NCBI GenBank assembly: GCA_937951895.1 | Contig: CALFER010000079.1 | Coordinates: forward strand, 1 to 64,000 | DNA from: an uncultured bacterium | GTDB lineage: Bacteria > CSSED10-310 > CALFER01 | DNA: 64,000 nucleotides | Reading direction: 5' to 3' | Shown: in pieces, positions 54,213-62,148 of the stretch | Position numbering within the stretch: the first letter of the stretch is position 1 | Layout: the number at the start of each line of letters is the position of its first letter | The notes under the pieces: generated by a model | The model's database searches: none | What the model was told of the DNA's origin: nothing | The model's input: the letters and a program-made list of their open reading frames with translations, nothing else | Translations under genes and position numbers: made by a program

Positions 54213-54994
54213 AAGCGACGACGTTCAACGCGAATTCGATCCGGATGCGATTACCTCAGGTGCTGGAATGGCTCGATACGCATCGCCCTGATCTGCTCGC
54301 AATCCAGGAAACGAAAGTTCAGGACCATGAGTTTCCGAAGGCTGAATTCGAAGCGATTGGATATGCGTGCGCTTTCCGGGGCCAGAAGTCGTATAACGGG
54401 GTGGCGATCCTGAGTCTGGAGCCGCTGACGGACATCCGGTACGGGTTCGGTCCGGACGAATCCGAGAGCACCCGATTGCTTCGAGGCGTTTACCGGGGGG
54501 TGCATGTCATCAACACGTATGTACCGCAGGGCCGCGAGATCGATTCCGAGCATTATGCGGGTAAACTGGAGTGGCTGCGCCGGTTGCGGGGCATGTTTGA
54601 TGCGGAGTTGACCAGTGACACACCGGCGCTCTGGATGGGCGATCTGAACATCGCGCCGGACCCCGAGGATGTCTATGCGCCGGAGGAACTGGAGGGGCAT
54701 GTCTGCTTCAACCGGGAGTTGACGCGAGTTTTTCGTGAGGAGGTGTGCGCGTTCGGTTTCGAGGATCTCTTCAGACGGTTCAACCACGGGCCGGGACATT
54801 ACACGTTTTTCGATTACCGGATTCCCGGTGCGGTCAGCCGGAAGATGGGGTGGCGGATCGATCATATTCTAGGGACACCGCCGATGGCCGCCCGGGCGAT
54901 TGCGTCCCGGATCGACCTGGAACCGCGCAGGAGCAAACTCCACAAAACTTCGGATCACACGTTTTTGGTGGTCGATTTTGCCACTGGTGCCTGA
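54209..54994 (+). CDS. xthA: Exodeoxyribonuclease III
   Basis: 261 residues. It acts in base excision repair as AP endonuclease and 3'-exonuclease. The family blocks are visible: TFNANSIRMR at the N-terminus, LLAIQETKVQD with the metal-binding Glu, LWMGDLNIAPDPEDV, GWRIDHIL, and KTSDHTFLVVDF with the catalytic Asp-His. It is translationally coupled to the preceding cysteine desulfurase (ATGA) and to the next GNAT gene (TGATG). Confidence 0.95.
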   Translation: MKATTFNANSIRMRLPQVLEWLDTHRPDLLAIQETKVQDHEFPKAEFEAIGYACAFRGQKSYNGVAILSLEPLTDIRYGFGPDESESTRLLRGVYRGVHVINTYVPQGREIDSEHYAGKLEWLRRLRGMFDAELTSDTPALWMGDLNIAPDPEDVYAPEELEGHVCFNRELTRVFREEVCAFGFEDLFRRFNHGPGHYTFFDYRIPGAVSRKMGWRIDHILGTPPMAARAIASRIDLEPRRSKLHKTSDHTFLVVDFATGA

Positions 54995-55485
54995 TGGCAG
55001 CCGATTCCAGCGACATCCGGATTGCGACGGCATCTGATCTGAGGTATTTCGTCGAGATTCTCTCGGAGGATCTCGATGCCGATGAACTGACCGATGCCCG
55101 CAACACGGTCACACGTGAATTTCTGGAAATCGGATCCAATCGGGACATTTATATTCTCTTTCAGGAAAGCGCGCCTCTGGCGGTCGTGCAGGTGATTCTG
55201 AATCATGCCGATGATGATCCCGATCTGGCGGATGGTCGAACGACGGCTCACATTCATCACCTGCGCGTGCGAAAACAGCACCGGCGTCTCGGTATCGGCC
55301 GGCAATTGATGTCGGACATCGAGTCCCGTTATCGGGAACACGGATTCCGTCAACTCACGCTCGGCGTTGACAACTGGAATGATCCCGCGATCCGCTTCTA
55401 CAACAGTCTCGGATACCGAGTTTTCAAGACGGAAGCCGGCCGGACTCCCGACGAGATCGTTTTTTACATGCGGAAAGAGCTTTGA
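54994..55485 (+). CDS. GNAT-family N-acetyltransferase
   Basis: 163 residues from the ATG that overlaps the exonuclease III stop. The acetyl-CoA loop is seen in HRRLGIGRQLM (R/Q-x-x-G-x-G) after the beta4 strand HIHHLRVR. The C-terminal LGVDNWNDPAIRFYNSLGYR is the usual beta5/alpha4 region with N-x-x-A-x-x-F-Y-x-x-x-G-F/Y. The substrate cannot be inferred from the sequence. Confidence 0.9.
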   Translation: MAADSSDIRIATASDLRYFVEILSEDLDADELTDARNTVTREFLEIGSNRDIYILFQESAPLAVVQVILNHADDDPDLADGRTTAHIHHLRVRKQHRRLGIGRQLMSDIESRYREHGFRQLTLGVDNWNDPAIRFYNSLGYRVFKTEAGRTPDEIVFYMRKEL

Positions 55486-55494
55486 TTTTTCGCG

Positions 55495-56364
55495 TCACTT
55501 CTTGACGATCGGCACATAAATGTCCACTTCGGCTTTTTCGTCGTCGGTGAACCGCTCATCGTAATACTCGAAATCCTCCGTCCCTGCGCACTCGTATCCC
55601 GACTGAGGCAGCCAGACGCCGTAAATGAACGTGAACGTCTCGGGGATGCTCTTCTGCACCACCCCTTTCGCTGTGAATACGGCATACGTCGTCTCCGGAA
55701 TCGTGCGCCCCGTCAACCCCTCCGGCACATCCGTGTCCGGCGTCACTTCCTGCGCGATCATGTAGGTGAATTCGCCGTCTTCGTTACAGTCGAAACACAT
55801 GCCGTAACAGGCGTTGCCGATCCGGTTCGGAATCCGCTCCAGCGTTCCCTGACTCATGACCGTGCACCAGAACGCGGGAATTTCGCCCCCCGGCCCCATC
55901 TTGCCGTTCGTCCGGATGCTCACCCCGATGACCTTGAATGCCGGTCGCTTCACGATTTTCGGTTCCATGCGTAGTCCTCCCTGAATGAATCCCGCGTGAT
56001 GCGGCTCGAACCGGATCGCGGGAAAGATGTCGAATGCGGGGCGTGCGTTTCGGAACTTCGCCGGAGTCACCCCGAACATCCGTTTGAATGCGCGTGTGAA
56101 GGAATAATGCGCGTCGTAGCCCGATTCGAGCGCGATGTCGAGCACACTTTTTCGCGTGGTGAGGAGTGTGCAGGCTGCGATCGTGAGACGCCGTTTGCGG
56201 ATGTAGTCCATCACCGAGTAGCCGGTGAGTGCCGAGAATATCCGGTGGAAGTACCACAGGGACAGACAGGATCGGCGGGCGGCGTCCGAAACCGAAACGT
56301 CTTCCGTGAGATGCGATTCGATATACCGGACCGCCAGTTCGATCCGCTCGTGCAGGTCCGACAT
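55495..56364 (-). CDS. AraC-family regulator with GyrI-like effector-binding domain
   Basis: 289 residues. Residues 1-105 are a two-helix-turn-helix AraC domain (SVSDAARRSCLSLWYFHRIF ... SVLDIALESGYDAHYSFTRAF). Residues about 130-289 are a GyrI-like small-molecule-binding domain (FKVIGVSIRTNG, GEFTYMIAQEV, YAVFTAKG, YGVWLPQSGYE, DIYVPI). This is the Rob/SoxS-BmrR layout used for multidrug or stress sensing. It is divergent from the EamA exporter at 56528, which may be a target. The AGGAGGAAG SD fixes the start. Confidence 0.92.
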   Translation of the reverse strand: MSDLHERIELAVRYIESHLTEDVSVSDAARRSCLSLWYFHRIFSALTGYSVMDYIRKRRLTIAACTLLTTRKSVLDIALESGYDAHYSFTRAFKRMFGVTPAKFRNARPAFDIFPAIRFEPHHAGFIQGGLRMEPKIVKRPAFKVIGVSIRTNGKMGPGGEIPAFWCTVMSQGTLERIPNRIGNACYGMCFDCNEDGEFTYMIAQEVTPDTDVPEGLTGRTIPETTYAVFTAKGVVQKSIPETFTFIYGVWLPQSGYECAGTEDFEYYDERFTDDEKAEVDIYVPIVKK

Positions 56365-56527
56365 GCGCTTCCTCCTGTGCCTGAACCGTTACTTATATCA
56401 GCCTGCCCATGAATTCTCCACATTCCGTGCGATTCTTGTGCGGCCCCCGGATTTGCTTTTTTTCTCACCCCGTGGCACCCTTCCCGGCATCGTTCGGCGT
56501 CGCGGCATGCATCCCCGGAGTCACCCC

Positions 56528-57394
56528 ATGGGCTATCTCGTTCTGGTCTCCACAATCTGGGCGTTCTCGTTCGGCCTGATCAAGTCGTATCTGCCAGGTA
56601 TCGACCCCTCGTTTGTCTCTTTTGTTCGCATGAGTCTTTCATGGATCGTCTTCATTCCCCTCATCCGCATCCGGAGACTTTCGATCCGCACTTGTCTGGA
56701 ACTGTCGGCGATCGGAGCGCTTCAGTTCGGTCTGATGTATGTCGCCTATATCGCATCCTTCCAGTATCTGGCCGCCTATCAGGTCGCGCTGTTCACCATT
56801 TTCACGCCGATCTACATCGCGCTGATGCATGACGCACTCAAACGGACATTCCACTGGCGTTATCTCGGAGCGGCTCTCTGCGCGATCCTGGCCGCCGCGC
56901 TGGTGGTTCGATCCGGTCCGGAGCGCTCGATCGACCTGACGGGATTCGCGCTGGTCCAACTGTCGAATCTCGGGTTCGCCGCCGGCCAGATCTGGTACGG
57001 ATCGCTCCGGGTGAGGCGGCGGGAGGTTCGCGATCGGGATGTGTTTGCCTTGTTGTACAGCGGGGCGGCGCTGGTGACGCTGGCGGCCTGGTTACTCGGT
57101 CCGAGTCCGTCGATTCCCGAACTGACGACGGTTCAGTGGTCCGTCCTGGGATATCTCGGAGTGATCGCCTCGGGATTCTGTTTTTTTCTGTGGAATGTCG
57201 GCATGCAACGGGTCAATGCGGGGACTCTGGCGGTGATGAACAATCTGAAAATCCCTCTGGCGGTGCTCGTGTCGGTCTGCATTTTCGCCGAACCGGCATC
57301 GCTGACACGCCTCTTTTCCAGTCTCTTCCTCCTCCTCCTTGCCCTCCATCTCACCATGCGACACACACCGGCCCCCTCCCCGTCCCCCCGATAA
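56528..57394 (+). CDS. EamA-family (DMT superfamily) transporter
   Basis: 288 residues with ten predicted transmembrane helices in two EamA halves (MGYLVLVSTIWAFSFGLIKS ..., VQWSVLGYLGVIASGFCFFL). Each half has the typical N-terminal W/F-G and internal proline-containing helices. Members export amino acids, nucleosides or drugs; the cargo is not determinable. GGAG lies seven bases before the ATG at 56528; ATG 56507 is an alternative. Divergent to the AraC/GyrI-like regulator. Confidence 0.9.
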   Translation: MGYLVLVSTIWAFSFGLIKSYLPGIDPSFVSFVRMSLSWIVFIPLIRIRRLSIRTCLELSAIGALQFGLMYVAYIASFQYLAAYQVALFTIFTPIYIALMHDALKRTFHWRYLGAALCAILAAALVVRSGPERSIDLTGFALVQLSNLGFAAGQIWYGSLRVRRREVRDRDVFALLYSGAALVTLAAWLLGPSPSIPELTTVQWSVLGYLGVIASGFCFFLWNVGMQRVNAGTLAVMNNLKIPLAVLVSVCIFAEPASLTRLFSSLFLLLLALHLTMRHTPAPSPSPR

Positions 57395-57414
57395 AATCTG
57401 CTATCGAGTTAAGT

Positions 57415-57488
57415 AAGGTGTCCCTTTAATTCCTCCAATCGGCGAAAATCAACGGAATGGGTGGATTCAGTATGGTGTCCCTCTATTT
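57415..57488 (+). repeat. Pair of GGTGTCCCT direct repeats
   Basis: AGGTGTCCCTTTAATT (57416-57431) and TGGTGTCCCTCTATTT (57473-57488) recur 57 bp apart in the same orientation. They may be remnants of a mobile-element end or a dispersed repeat; no transposase gene is present. Confidence 0.5.
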
Positions 57489-57491
57489 CGT

Positions 57492-57521
57492 CTGGCATCA
57501 CCGGACTATCTCGGCTATAGT
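57492..57521 (+). promoter_or_regulatory. Possible promoter for the aminotransferase gene
   Basis: CTGGCA (57492-57497), 18-bp spacer, TATAGT (57516-57521). The leader to the ATG at 57610 would be about 80 nt. Confidence 0.35.
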
Positions 57522-57609
57522 GTTATGAGCGAGTCTGAGGTGGAACTGTCTGTGGATGCCGGTCGGCATCGCCCGAGGACTCGAAACGGATTTTTTATTG
57601 GAGGTTATC

Positions 57610-58791
57610 ATGGCATTTGAGAATTTACTGGCGACACGAACCAAAAACATGGGTGCGAGCGCAATCCGGGAGATTCTCAAAGTCGTCTCACAACCCGGCA
57701 TGATTTCTCTGGCCGGAGGCATCCCGGCTCCCGAAAGTTTCCCCATGGAGATCATCTCCGACATCACGAAAGACGTGATCGCGAAATACTCCAGCAAGGC
57801 ATTCCAGTACGATCTGACGGAAGGCTTCATTCCCCTCCGCGAAGCCCTCGTGCCACTGCTCGCGTCCAAAGGCATTCATGCCTCCCCCTCCGAAATTCTC
57901 ATCGGGAGCGGCTCCCAGGGCGTGCTCGACGCCATCGGCAAGATCCTCATCACTCGCGGTGACAAGATCGCCGTCGAAGCCCCGACGTATCTCGGCGCCA
58001 TCCAGGCTTTCAATCCGTATGAACCGGAATACATCCGGATGGATATGGATGACAATGGTCTGATCCCGGAATCCCTCGAAGAGATTCTCAAGCACCACGA
58101 CATCAAGTTCATCTATCTGGTACCCACCTTCCAGAACCCGACCGGCCGCACGATCCCGCTCGACCGGCGCAAACGGATCGCCGAACTGATTCAACAGCAC
58201 AACGCGCTCCTGATCGAAGACGACCCCTACAGTTCTCTGCGGTACAAAGGCTCGGAAATCCCCTCGATCAAAACACTCGCACCCGACCACGTCGTGTATC
58301 TCGGCACGCTCTCCAAAGTGCTCGCACCCGGTCTCCGGATCGGCTTCCATGTCGCCCCCGAACTGATCCGGAAATGGCTTGTGCTGGTCAAGCAGGGCGT
58401 CGATCTCCATACGAGCACCTTCAATCAGGCGATCGCCGCGGAATACCTCTCCAACGGGCATCTCGAACGCCACCTCCCCAAAATCATCACGCTTTACAAG
58501 CCGAAACAGCAGGCCATGCTCGATGCGATGGACGAATTCTTCCCCGATACGGTCAAATGGACACGGCCGGAAGGCGGCATGTTCGTCTGGGCGGAAGGTC
58601 CCACGGGAGCGAACATGGAGAAGCTCTATCCGAAGGCGGTCGAGCGAAAAGCGGCATTTGTTCCGGGCAAATTTTTCTACACGTATCCCGGAGAAGGACT
58701 CGCGACCATGCGGCTCAATTTCACCATGCCGAGCGCCGAGAATATCCGCAAGGCGATTCAGGTGATCGGAGATGTGATCCGGAGCGCCTGA
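57610..58791 (+). CDS. PLP-dependent aminotransferase, class I/II (MocR/2-aminoadipate type)
   Basis: 393 residues. GGAGG precedes the ATG at 57610. Fold-type I features: SLAGGIPAPESFP N-terminus, GSGSQGVLDAIGKI cofactor loop, VPTFQNPTGRTIP, LIEDDPYSSLRY, and the PLP lysine in LGTLSKVLAPGLRIGF. The sequence is closest in pattern to the ARO8/LysN group (2-aminoadipate or aromatic aminotransferases with broad specificity). It is a stand-alone catalytic domain without a GntR HTH. Amino-acid catabolism or biosynthesis is likely; the exact substrate is not settled. Confidence 0.92.
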   Translation: MAFENLLATRTKNMGASAIREILKVVSQPGMISLAGGIPAPESFPMEIISDITKDVIAKYSSKAFQYDLTEGFIPLREALVPLLASKGIHASPSEILIGSGSQGVLDAIGKILITRGDKIAVEAPTYLGAIQAFNPYEPEYIRMDMDDNGLIPESLEEILKHHDIKFIYLVPTFQNPTGRTIPLDRRKRIAELIQQHNALLIEDDPYSSLRYKGSEIPSIKTLAPDHVVYLGTLSKVLAPGLRIGFHVAPELIRKWLVLVKQGVDLHTSTFNQAIAAEYLSNGHLERHLPKIITLYKPKQQAMLDAMDEFFPDTVKWTRPEGGMFVWAEGPTGANMEKLYPKAVERKAAFVPGKFFYTYPGEGLATMRLNFTMPSAENIRKAIQVIGDVIRSA

Positions 58792-58811
58792 GACTGTCTT
58801 TTTTCAGGTTT

Positions 58812-59201
58812 TCAATCCGAGCGGTCGATCAGGTTTCGCACCAGTTCCAGCAATTCAGGGATCGGGACGGGTTTCCCGAGAAATGCCGATGCGCCGAGTT
58901 GCGTGCAGGTCTGCTCAGTTGCCGGGCTTCCGAATCCCGTAAACACGACGATCGGCACGCAATAGCGCATCCGGTTCAATTCCCTGAGCACGTCGATGCC
59001 GGAAAAACCGGGCATGTTCAGGTCCAGCAGCAACAGCGAATACGCGGTGGTCCGGATCTTCTCGATCGCCGCACTCCCCTCCCCGGTCGAGTCCACCCGA
59101 TACCCGTTCAGTTCCAGAATCATCGACAGCGATTCGCGGATCATCTCTTCATCATCGATGATCAGTATCCGTTTCGGCTGTTCTGACGCTGTCCCGGTCA
59201 T
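58812..59201 (-). CDS. Single-domain response regulator
   Basis: 129 residues consisting only of a receiver domain: IIDDEE acidic pocket (Asp16, Asp17), phosphoacceptor Asp60 in LLLLDLNMPGFSG, Thr88 in VVFTGFG and Lys110 in FLGKPV. All signalling residues are present. The start overlaps the stop of the adjacent PAS kinase gene (ATGA), so the two form a pair. No output domain, so it probably acts by protein contact. Confidence 0.92.
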   Translation of the reverse strand: MTGTASEQPKRILIIDDEEMIRESLSMILELNGYRVDSTGEGSAAIEKIRTTAYSLLLLDLNMPGFSGIDVLRELNRMRYCVPIVVFTGFGSPATEQTCTQLGASAFLGKPVPIPELLELVRNLIDRSD

Positions 59202-60232
59202 TCGCCCTTTCCCAGAGGAAGACGGATTCTGAGTTCCGATCCTCCGGACGAATGAGCGCTGACGGTCAGTGCGCCTCCGAGATTTCCGACGAGGCCATGC
59301 GAGATGGACAGGTCGATTTCCTGCTGCGATTCGGGAGCAGGATGCGTCGTTCGGATCGGGTGCGGGTCTTCCATTGATTCCTCGCAACCGCTTCTAAACG
59401 AGAATATCAGATCGTCCGTGTCCACTTCCACTCGAATCTCAAAGACCCCGCCCGCCGGCATCACCCGGACAACAAACAAAGTCAGGTTCAGAAACACCTG
59501 CCGGAGATGCTCGACGGAGGCATGCAGCGTCGGAAGCGATTCCGGTATCCGGACGATCAGGTCGATGCCGCGGGAGATCATCCAGGGGATGACCAGATCC
59601 CGGTAATCATGGATGAAGGCCCGGACGTCGATCGCATCCTGAGGCAGGATCGGCTGAAGGGCCATACCGGTCAGCGATCGGACGATCCCGGCAATCCGGA
59701 CCCATTCGCGTCGGATGATTCCAAGACGCTCGATTGTCAGTGGATCAGCCGTCCCGGACTCGATCAGATAGACATAATTCTTGATGATTTCAAGCGGATT
59801 GTTGATCTCGTGGGCCGTCTGCGACGCCAGTGCCATACGGGTCGCTGCCGTTTCGAGATGCCGGATCTGGTTCTGCAGATTCCGGATCGTCCGCAGATCG
59901 CGTGAAATCCCGACGGTTCCGATCATGACTCCCTCTTCGTCCCGGACCTCGGCCACCGACAGACTGATTGGAATCAGCTCGCTGCTCCGATTCCGGATGG
60001 TGGTCTCGACTCCGATGCATTTCCCCTCGGCTTCGACCTGTTTCCAGATTCGTCCGAAATCATCGGCATTGGGATACAGCTCGACCATCGGAATCATCCG
60101 GATTTCCTCGATCGAATATCCCGTGAGAATCTCGGCGGCGCGATTGAACAGCACGATCCGCCCGGACTGATCGATGTAGGTGATCGCATCCGGCGACGCA
60201 TCATAGATGCTCTTCAGGAGCGCCCACTCCAT
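59198..60232 (-). CDS. PAS-domain histidine-kinase-like protein with degenerate ATP-binding motifs
   Basis: 344 residues. GGGGAGG eight bases before the ATG at 60232 favours this start; an ATG 15 codons upstream has no SD. Residues about 5-115 are a PAS domain (SIYDASPDAITYIDQSGRIV ...). The dimerisation helix has the phosphoacceptor His141 in SQTAHEINNPLEII. The catalytic domain is unusual: the N-box is LNLTLFVVRV (the second Asn is Phe253) and the DxGxGI G1 box is replaced by the region around SFRSGCEESM. A C-terminal GLVGNLGGALTV G2-like block and RIRLPL remain. It may bind ATP poorly or act by an atypical mechanism. Confidence 0.85.
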   Translation of the reverse strand: MEWALLKSIYDASPDAITYIDQSGRIVLFNRAAEILTGYSIEEIRMIPMVELYPNADDFGRIWKQVEAEGKCIGVETTIRNRSSELIPISLSVAEVRDEEGVMIGTVGISRDLRTIRNLQNQIRHLETAATRMALASQTAHEINNPLEIIKNYVYLIESGTADPLTIERLGIIRREWVRIAGIVRSLTGMALQPILPQDAIDVRAFIHDYRDLVIPWMISRGIDLIVRIPESLPTLHASVEHLRQVFLNLTLFVVRVMPAGGVFEIRVEVDTDDLIFSFRSGCEESMEDPHPIRTTHPAPESQQEIDLSISHGLVGNLGGALTVSAHSSGGSELRIRLPLGKGE

Positions 60233-60314
60233 GAAACGGACCTCCCCGCGATTGCCTCGTGTCTGTGTCTCTTTCATTAGTCTGCCAGATCGATCGTGTT
60301 CCCGCAAGCGGTTC

Positions 60315-61094
60315 TCACAGTTGCCCCAGAAAAGACTTGACACACGCATCGAATGCGAGGGGTTGATCGATGAACGGCCAGTGTGTCGACGGCGAAAGAA
60401 TGCTGTGCGGCACTCCGGCGCTCTCGAGTAACGCAATCGAGCGATCCGTGGCGCCACCCGGTTTTCCCGCGATGTAATGAACCGGCACCGTGAGTGCCGC
60501 CATGCGTTCCGCGAGCATTTCCGGTTTCGATGCTTCCACGAGATCATAGCTGTTGCGGCGGAACTGCATCGGATCGGCGAATCGCATGCTGGCGAAGTAT
60601 CCCGCCAGCGCCGGACTTTCCAGCCCCTTCTTCAGGACTCTCTGCTGTATGCCCTCGAATCCTCGTGTTGCGAAATCCGGCCCGTCGTTCGAAACAACCT
60701 GTCCGCTGAAGGCGCAATCCCCGATCGAGATATTCCCTTCGACGTTGATGAATCCTTTCACTCGCCGCGGGTACTTTTCACAGATGATCTGCCCGAGCAC
60801 TCCTCCCATGGAATGACCGATCAGGACGACGGGATCCGGGGTGACGGATCCGAGCCAGCGATCGAGCAAATCCGCGCAGTCATCGAGACTCAGGGGGGGG
60901 TTCGGCCAGGGACTGCGACCGTATCCCGGAAGATCCGGTGCGATCTGACGGATCGGCAGGTGCGTTAACCGTTCCATTGTGTTCTGGAAACAGAGACTCG
61001 ATTCGCCGAGTCCGTGAAGGTATAAAACGACCGGATTGCTGGCCTCCGAAGCGACTTCGCGCACCATCAGGCCATCGATATATGCATGTTTCAT
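60315..61094 (-). CDS. Alpha/beta-hydrolase
   Basis: 259 residues from the ATG with GGGAGG seven bases upstream. The fold features are LHGLGES (oxyanion region), DLPGYGRS, nucleophile Ser95 in LIGHSMGG and His238 in PSTHWPF. The acidic residue is not obvious. The closest functional pattern is small esterases or haloperoxidase-like hydrolases. No neighbour reveals the substrate. Confidence 0.9.
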   Translation of the reverse strand: MKHAYIDGLMVREVASEASNPVVLYLHGLGESSLCFQNTMERLTHLPIRQIAPDLPGYGRSPWPNPPLSLDDCADLLDRWLGSVTPDPVVLIGHSMGGVLGQIICEKYPRRVKGFINVEGNISIGDCAFSGQVVSNDGPDFATRGFEGIQQRVLKKGLESPALAGYFASMRFADPMQFRRNSYDLVEASKPEMLAERMAALTVPVHYIAGKPGGATDRSIALLESAGVPHSILSPSTHWPFIDQPLAFDACVKSFLGQL

Positions 61095-61166
61095 GGACGA
61101 TCCTCCCGGATCCGGTTCATATCGCAATTTGATGCGGGATGCCAGTGACAACAGAACCGCCAGGAT

Positions 61167-61195
61167 TTCTGAATGAACGCCGGATGTGGTATAGT
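61167..61195 (+). promoter_or_regulatory. Possible promoter for the TolB-like gene
   Basis: TTCTGA (61167-61172), 17-bp spacer, TATAGT (61190-61195), followed by a GGAGGGGGG SD before the ATG at 61219. The -35 match is poor. Confidence 0.4.
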
Positions 61196-61218
61196 CACAG
61201 AAGCAGGAGGGGGGAATC

Positions 61219-62148
61219 ATGGCTCTGTTCCGATTCATGCTCATCGTCAGTCTGTCTCTGGGCGCGGCAGGCGCAACCGCCGCGGAAACACTCGGGCCGG
61301 TCGCCCGGTTGCTGACTTTGCCCGATGCATCCACTCCGCGATTCAGTCCCGACGGAACCGCGATCGCGTTCACGCTCTACGGCGACAGCGGCATCCGGTT
61401 GCTCGAAAACGGCACGACCCGGACGCTGACCGATGCGCCGTTTTCCGGATGGCGGTTCGTCTGGGCTCCGGACAGCCGCTCGATCGTGTTCCGGACACGG
61501 AGCGACGACCAGTTCCGCCTCTACCGCGTCAGTATTTCGGGCGATATCGAGCCGCTCGGTCCACCCGCTGCGACGATTTCCACACCGGCGTTCTCCGGTC
61601 GCGTCGCGCAAGCGCTCGTGAGCGGCACAGCGTCGCCCATGACGATCATCGAAGATACCTCCCACCGGGGACCCCTGTCATTCACGGCAGCGATCGACGG
61701 GATCGTGTATATCTGGACCGGAAACGCCCGACGCGCGCTGACGGACGGGACGGAAACCTGCTTTGAACCGCTGCGGTCGCCGGACGGTCGCTGGATTCTC
61801 TATCAGAGTCTCACATCCGGACTGCATCTGGTTTCGGCGGACGGCACGCAACGCAACGCGATCGGGCCGGGCAGCGATCCTTCGTGGTCACCTGATTCGA
61901 GATCCGTTCTGTTCAGTAAAACAGACGATGACGGTCACCGGATCACCGCATCGGATCTGTTCATCATTTCGATCGAACCATACGCACAAGCCATCCGGTT
62001 AACGAACACTCCGGATCGGATAGAACGACATCCCGACTGTTCGCCCGACATGCAGTCGATCGTCTTCGACTCGCAGGACGGCCTCGAACGCATGCGTCTC
62101 GACTTGAGGACGCTCATTCCGGCCACGGGCGGGGAGATCCGGCCATGA
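61219..62148 (+). CDS. Exported TolB-like PD40 propeller protein
   Basis: 309 residues with a signal peptide (MALFRFMLIVSLSLGAAGATAA). About six PD40 blades are visible: PRFSPDGTAIAFT, VWAPDSRSIVFRT, RSPDGRWILYQS, SWSPDSRSVLFSK and DCSPDMQSIVFDS. It resembles TolB, but no tol-pal genes are adjacent and the N-terminal TolB domain is absent, so it is not called tolB. The stop overlaps the start of the amidase gene by four bases (ATGA). A periplasmic binding or carbohydrate role is inferred. Confidence 0.88.
   Translation: MALFRFMLIVSLSLGAAGATAAETLGPVARLLTLPDASTPRFSPDGTAIAFTLYGDSGIRLLENGTTRTLTDAPFSGWRFVWAPDSRSIVFRTRSDDQFRLYRVSISGDIEPLGPPAATISTPAFSGRVAQALVSGTASPMTIIEDTSHRGPLSFTAAIDGIVYIWTGNARRALTDGTETCFEPLRSPDGRWILYQSLTSGLHLVSADGTQRNAIGPGSDPSWSPDSRSVLFSKTDDDGHRITASDLFIISIEPYAQAIRLTNTPDRIERHPDCSPDMQSIVFDSQDGLERMRLDLRTLIPATGGEIRP

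Noticed and set aside
61219..62148. tolB of a tol-pal cluster
   Set aside because: No tolQ, tolR, tolA or pal gene is adjacent, and the N-terminal TolB domain is missing.
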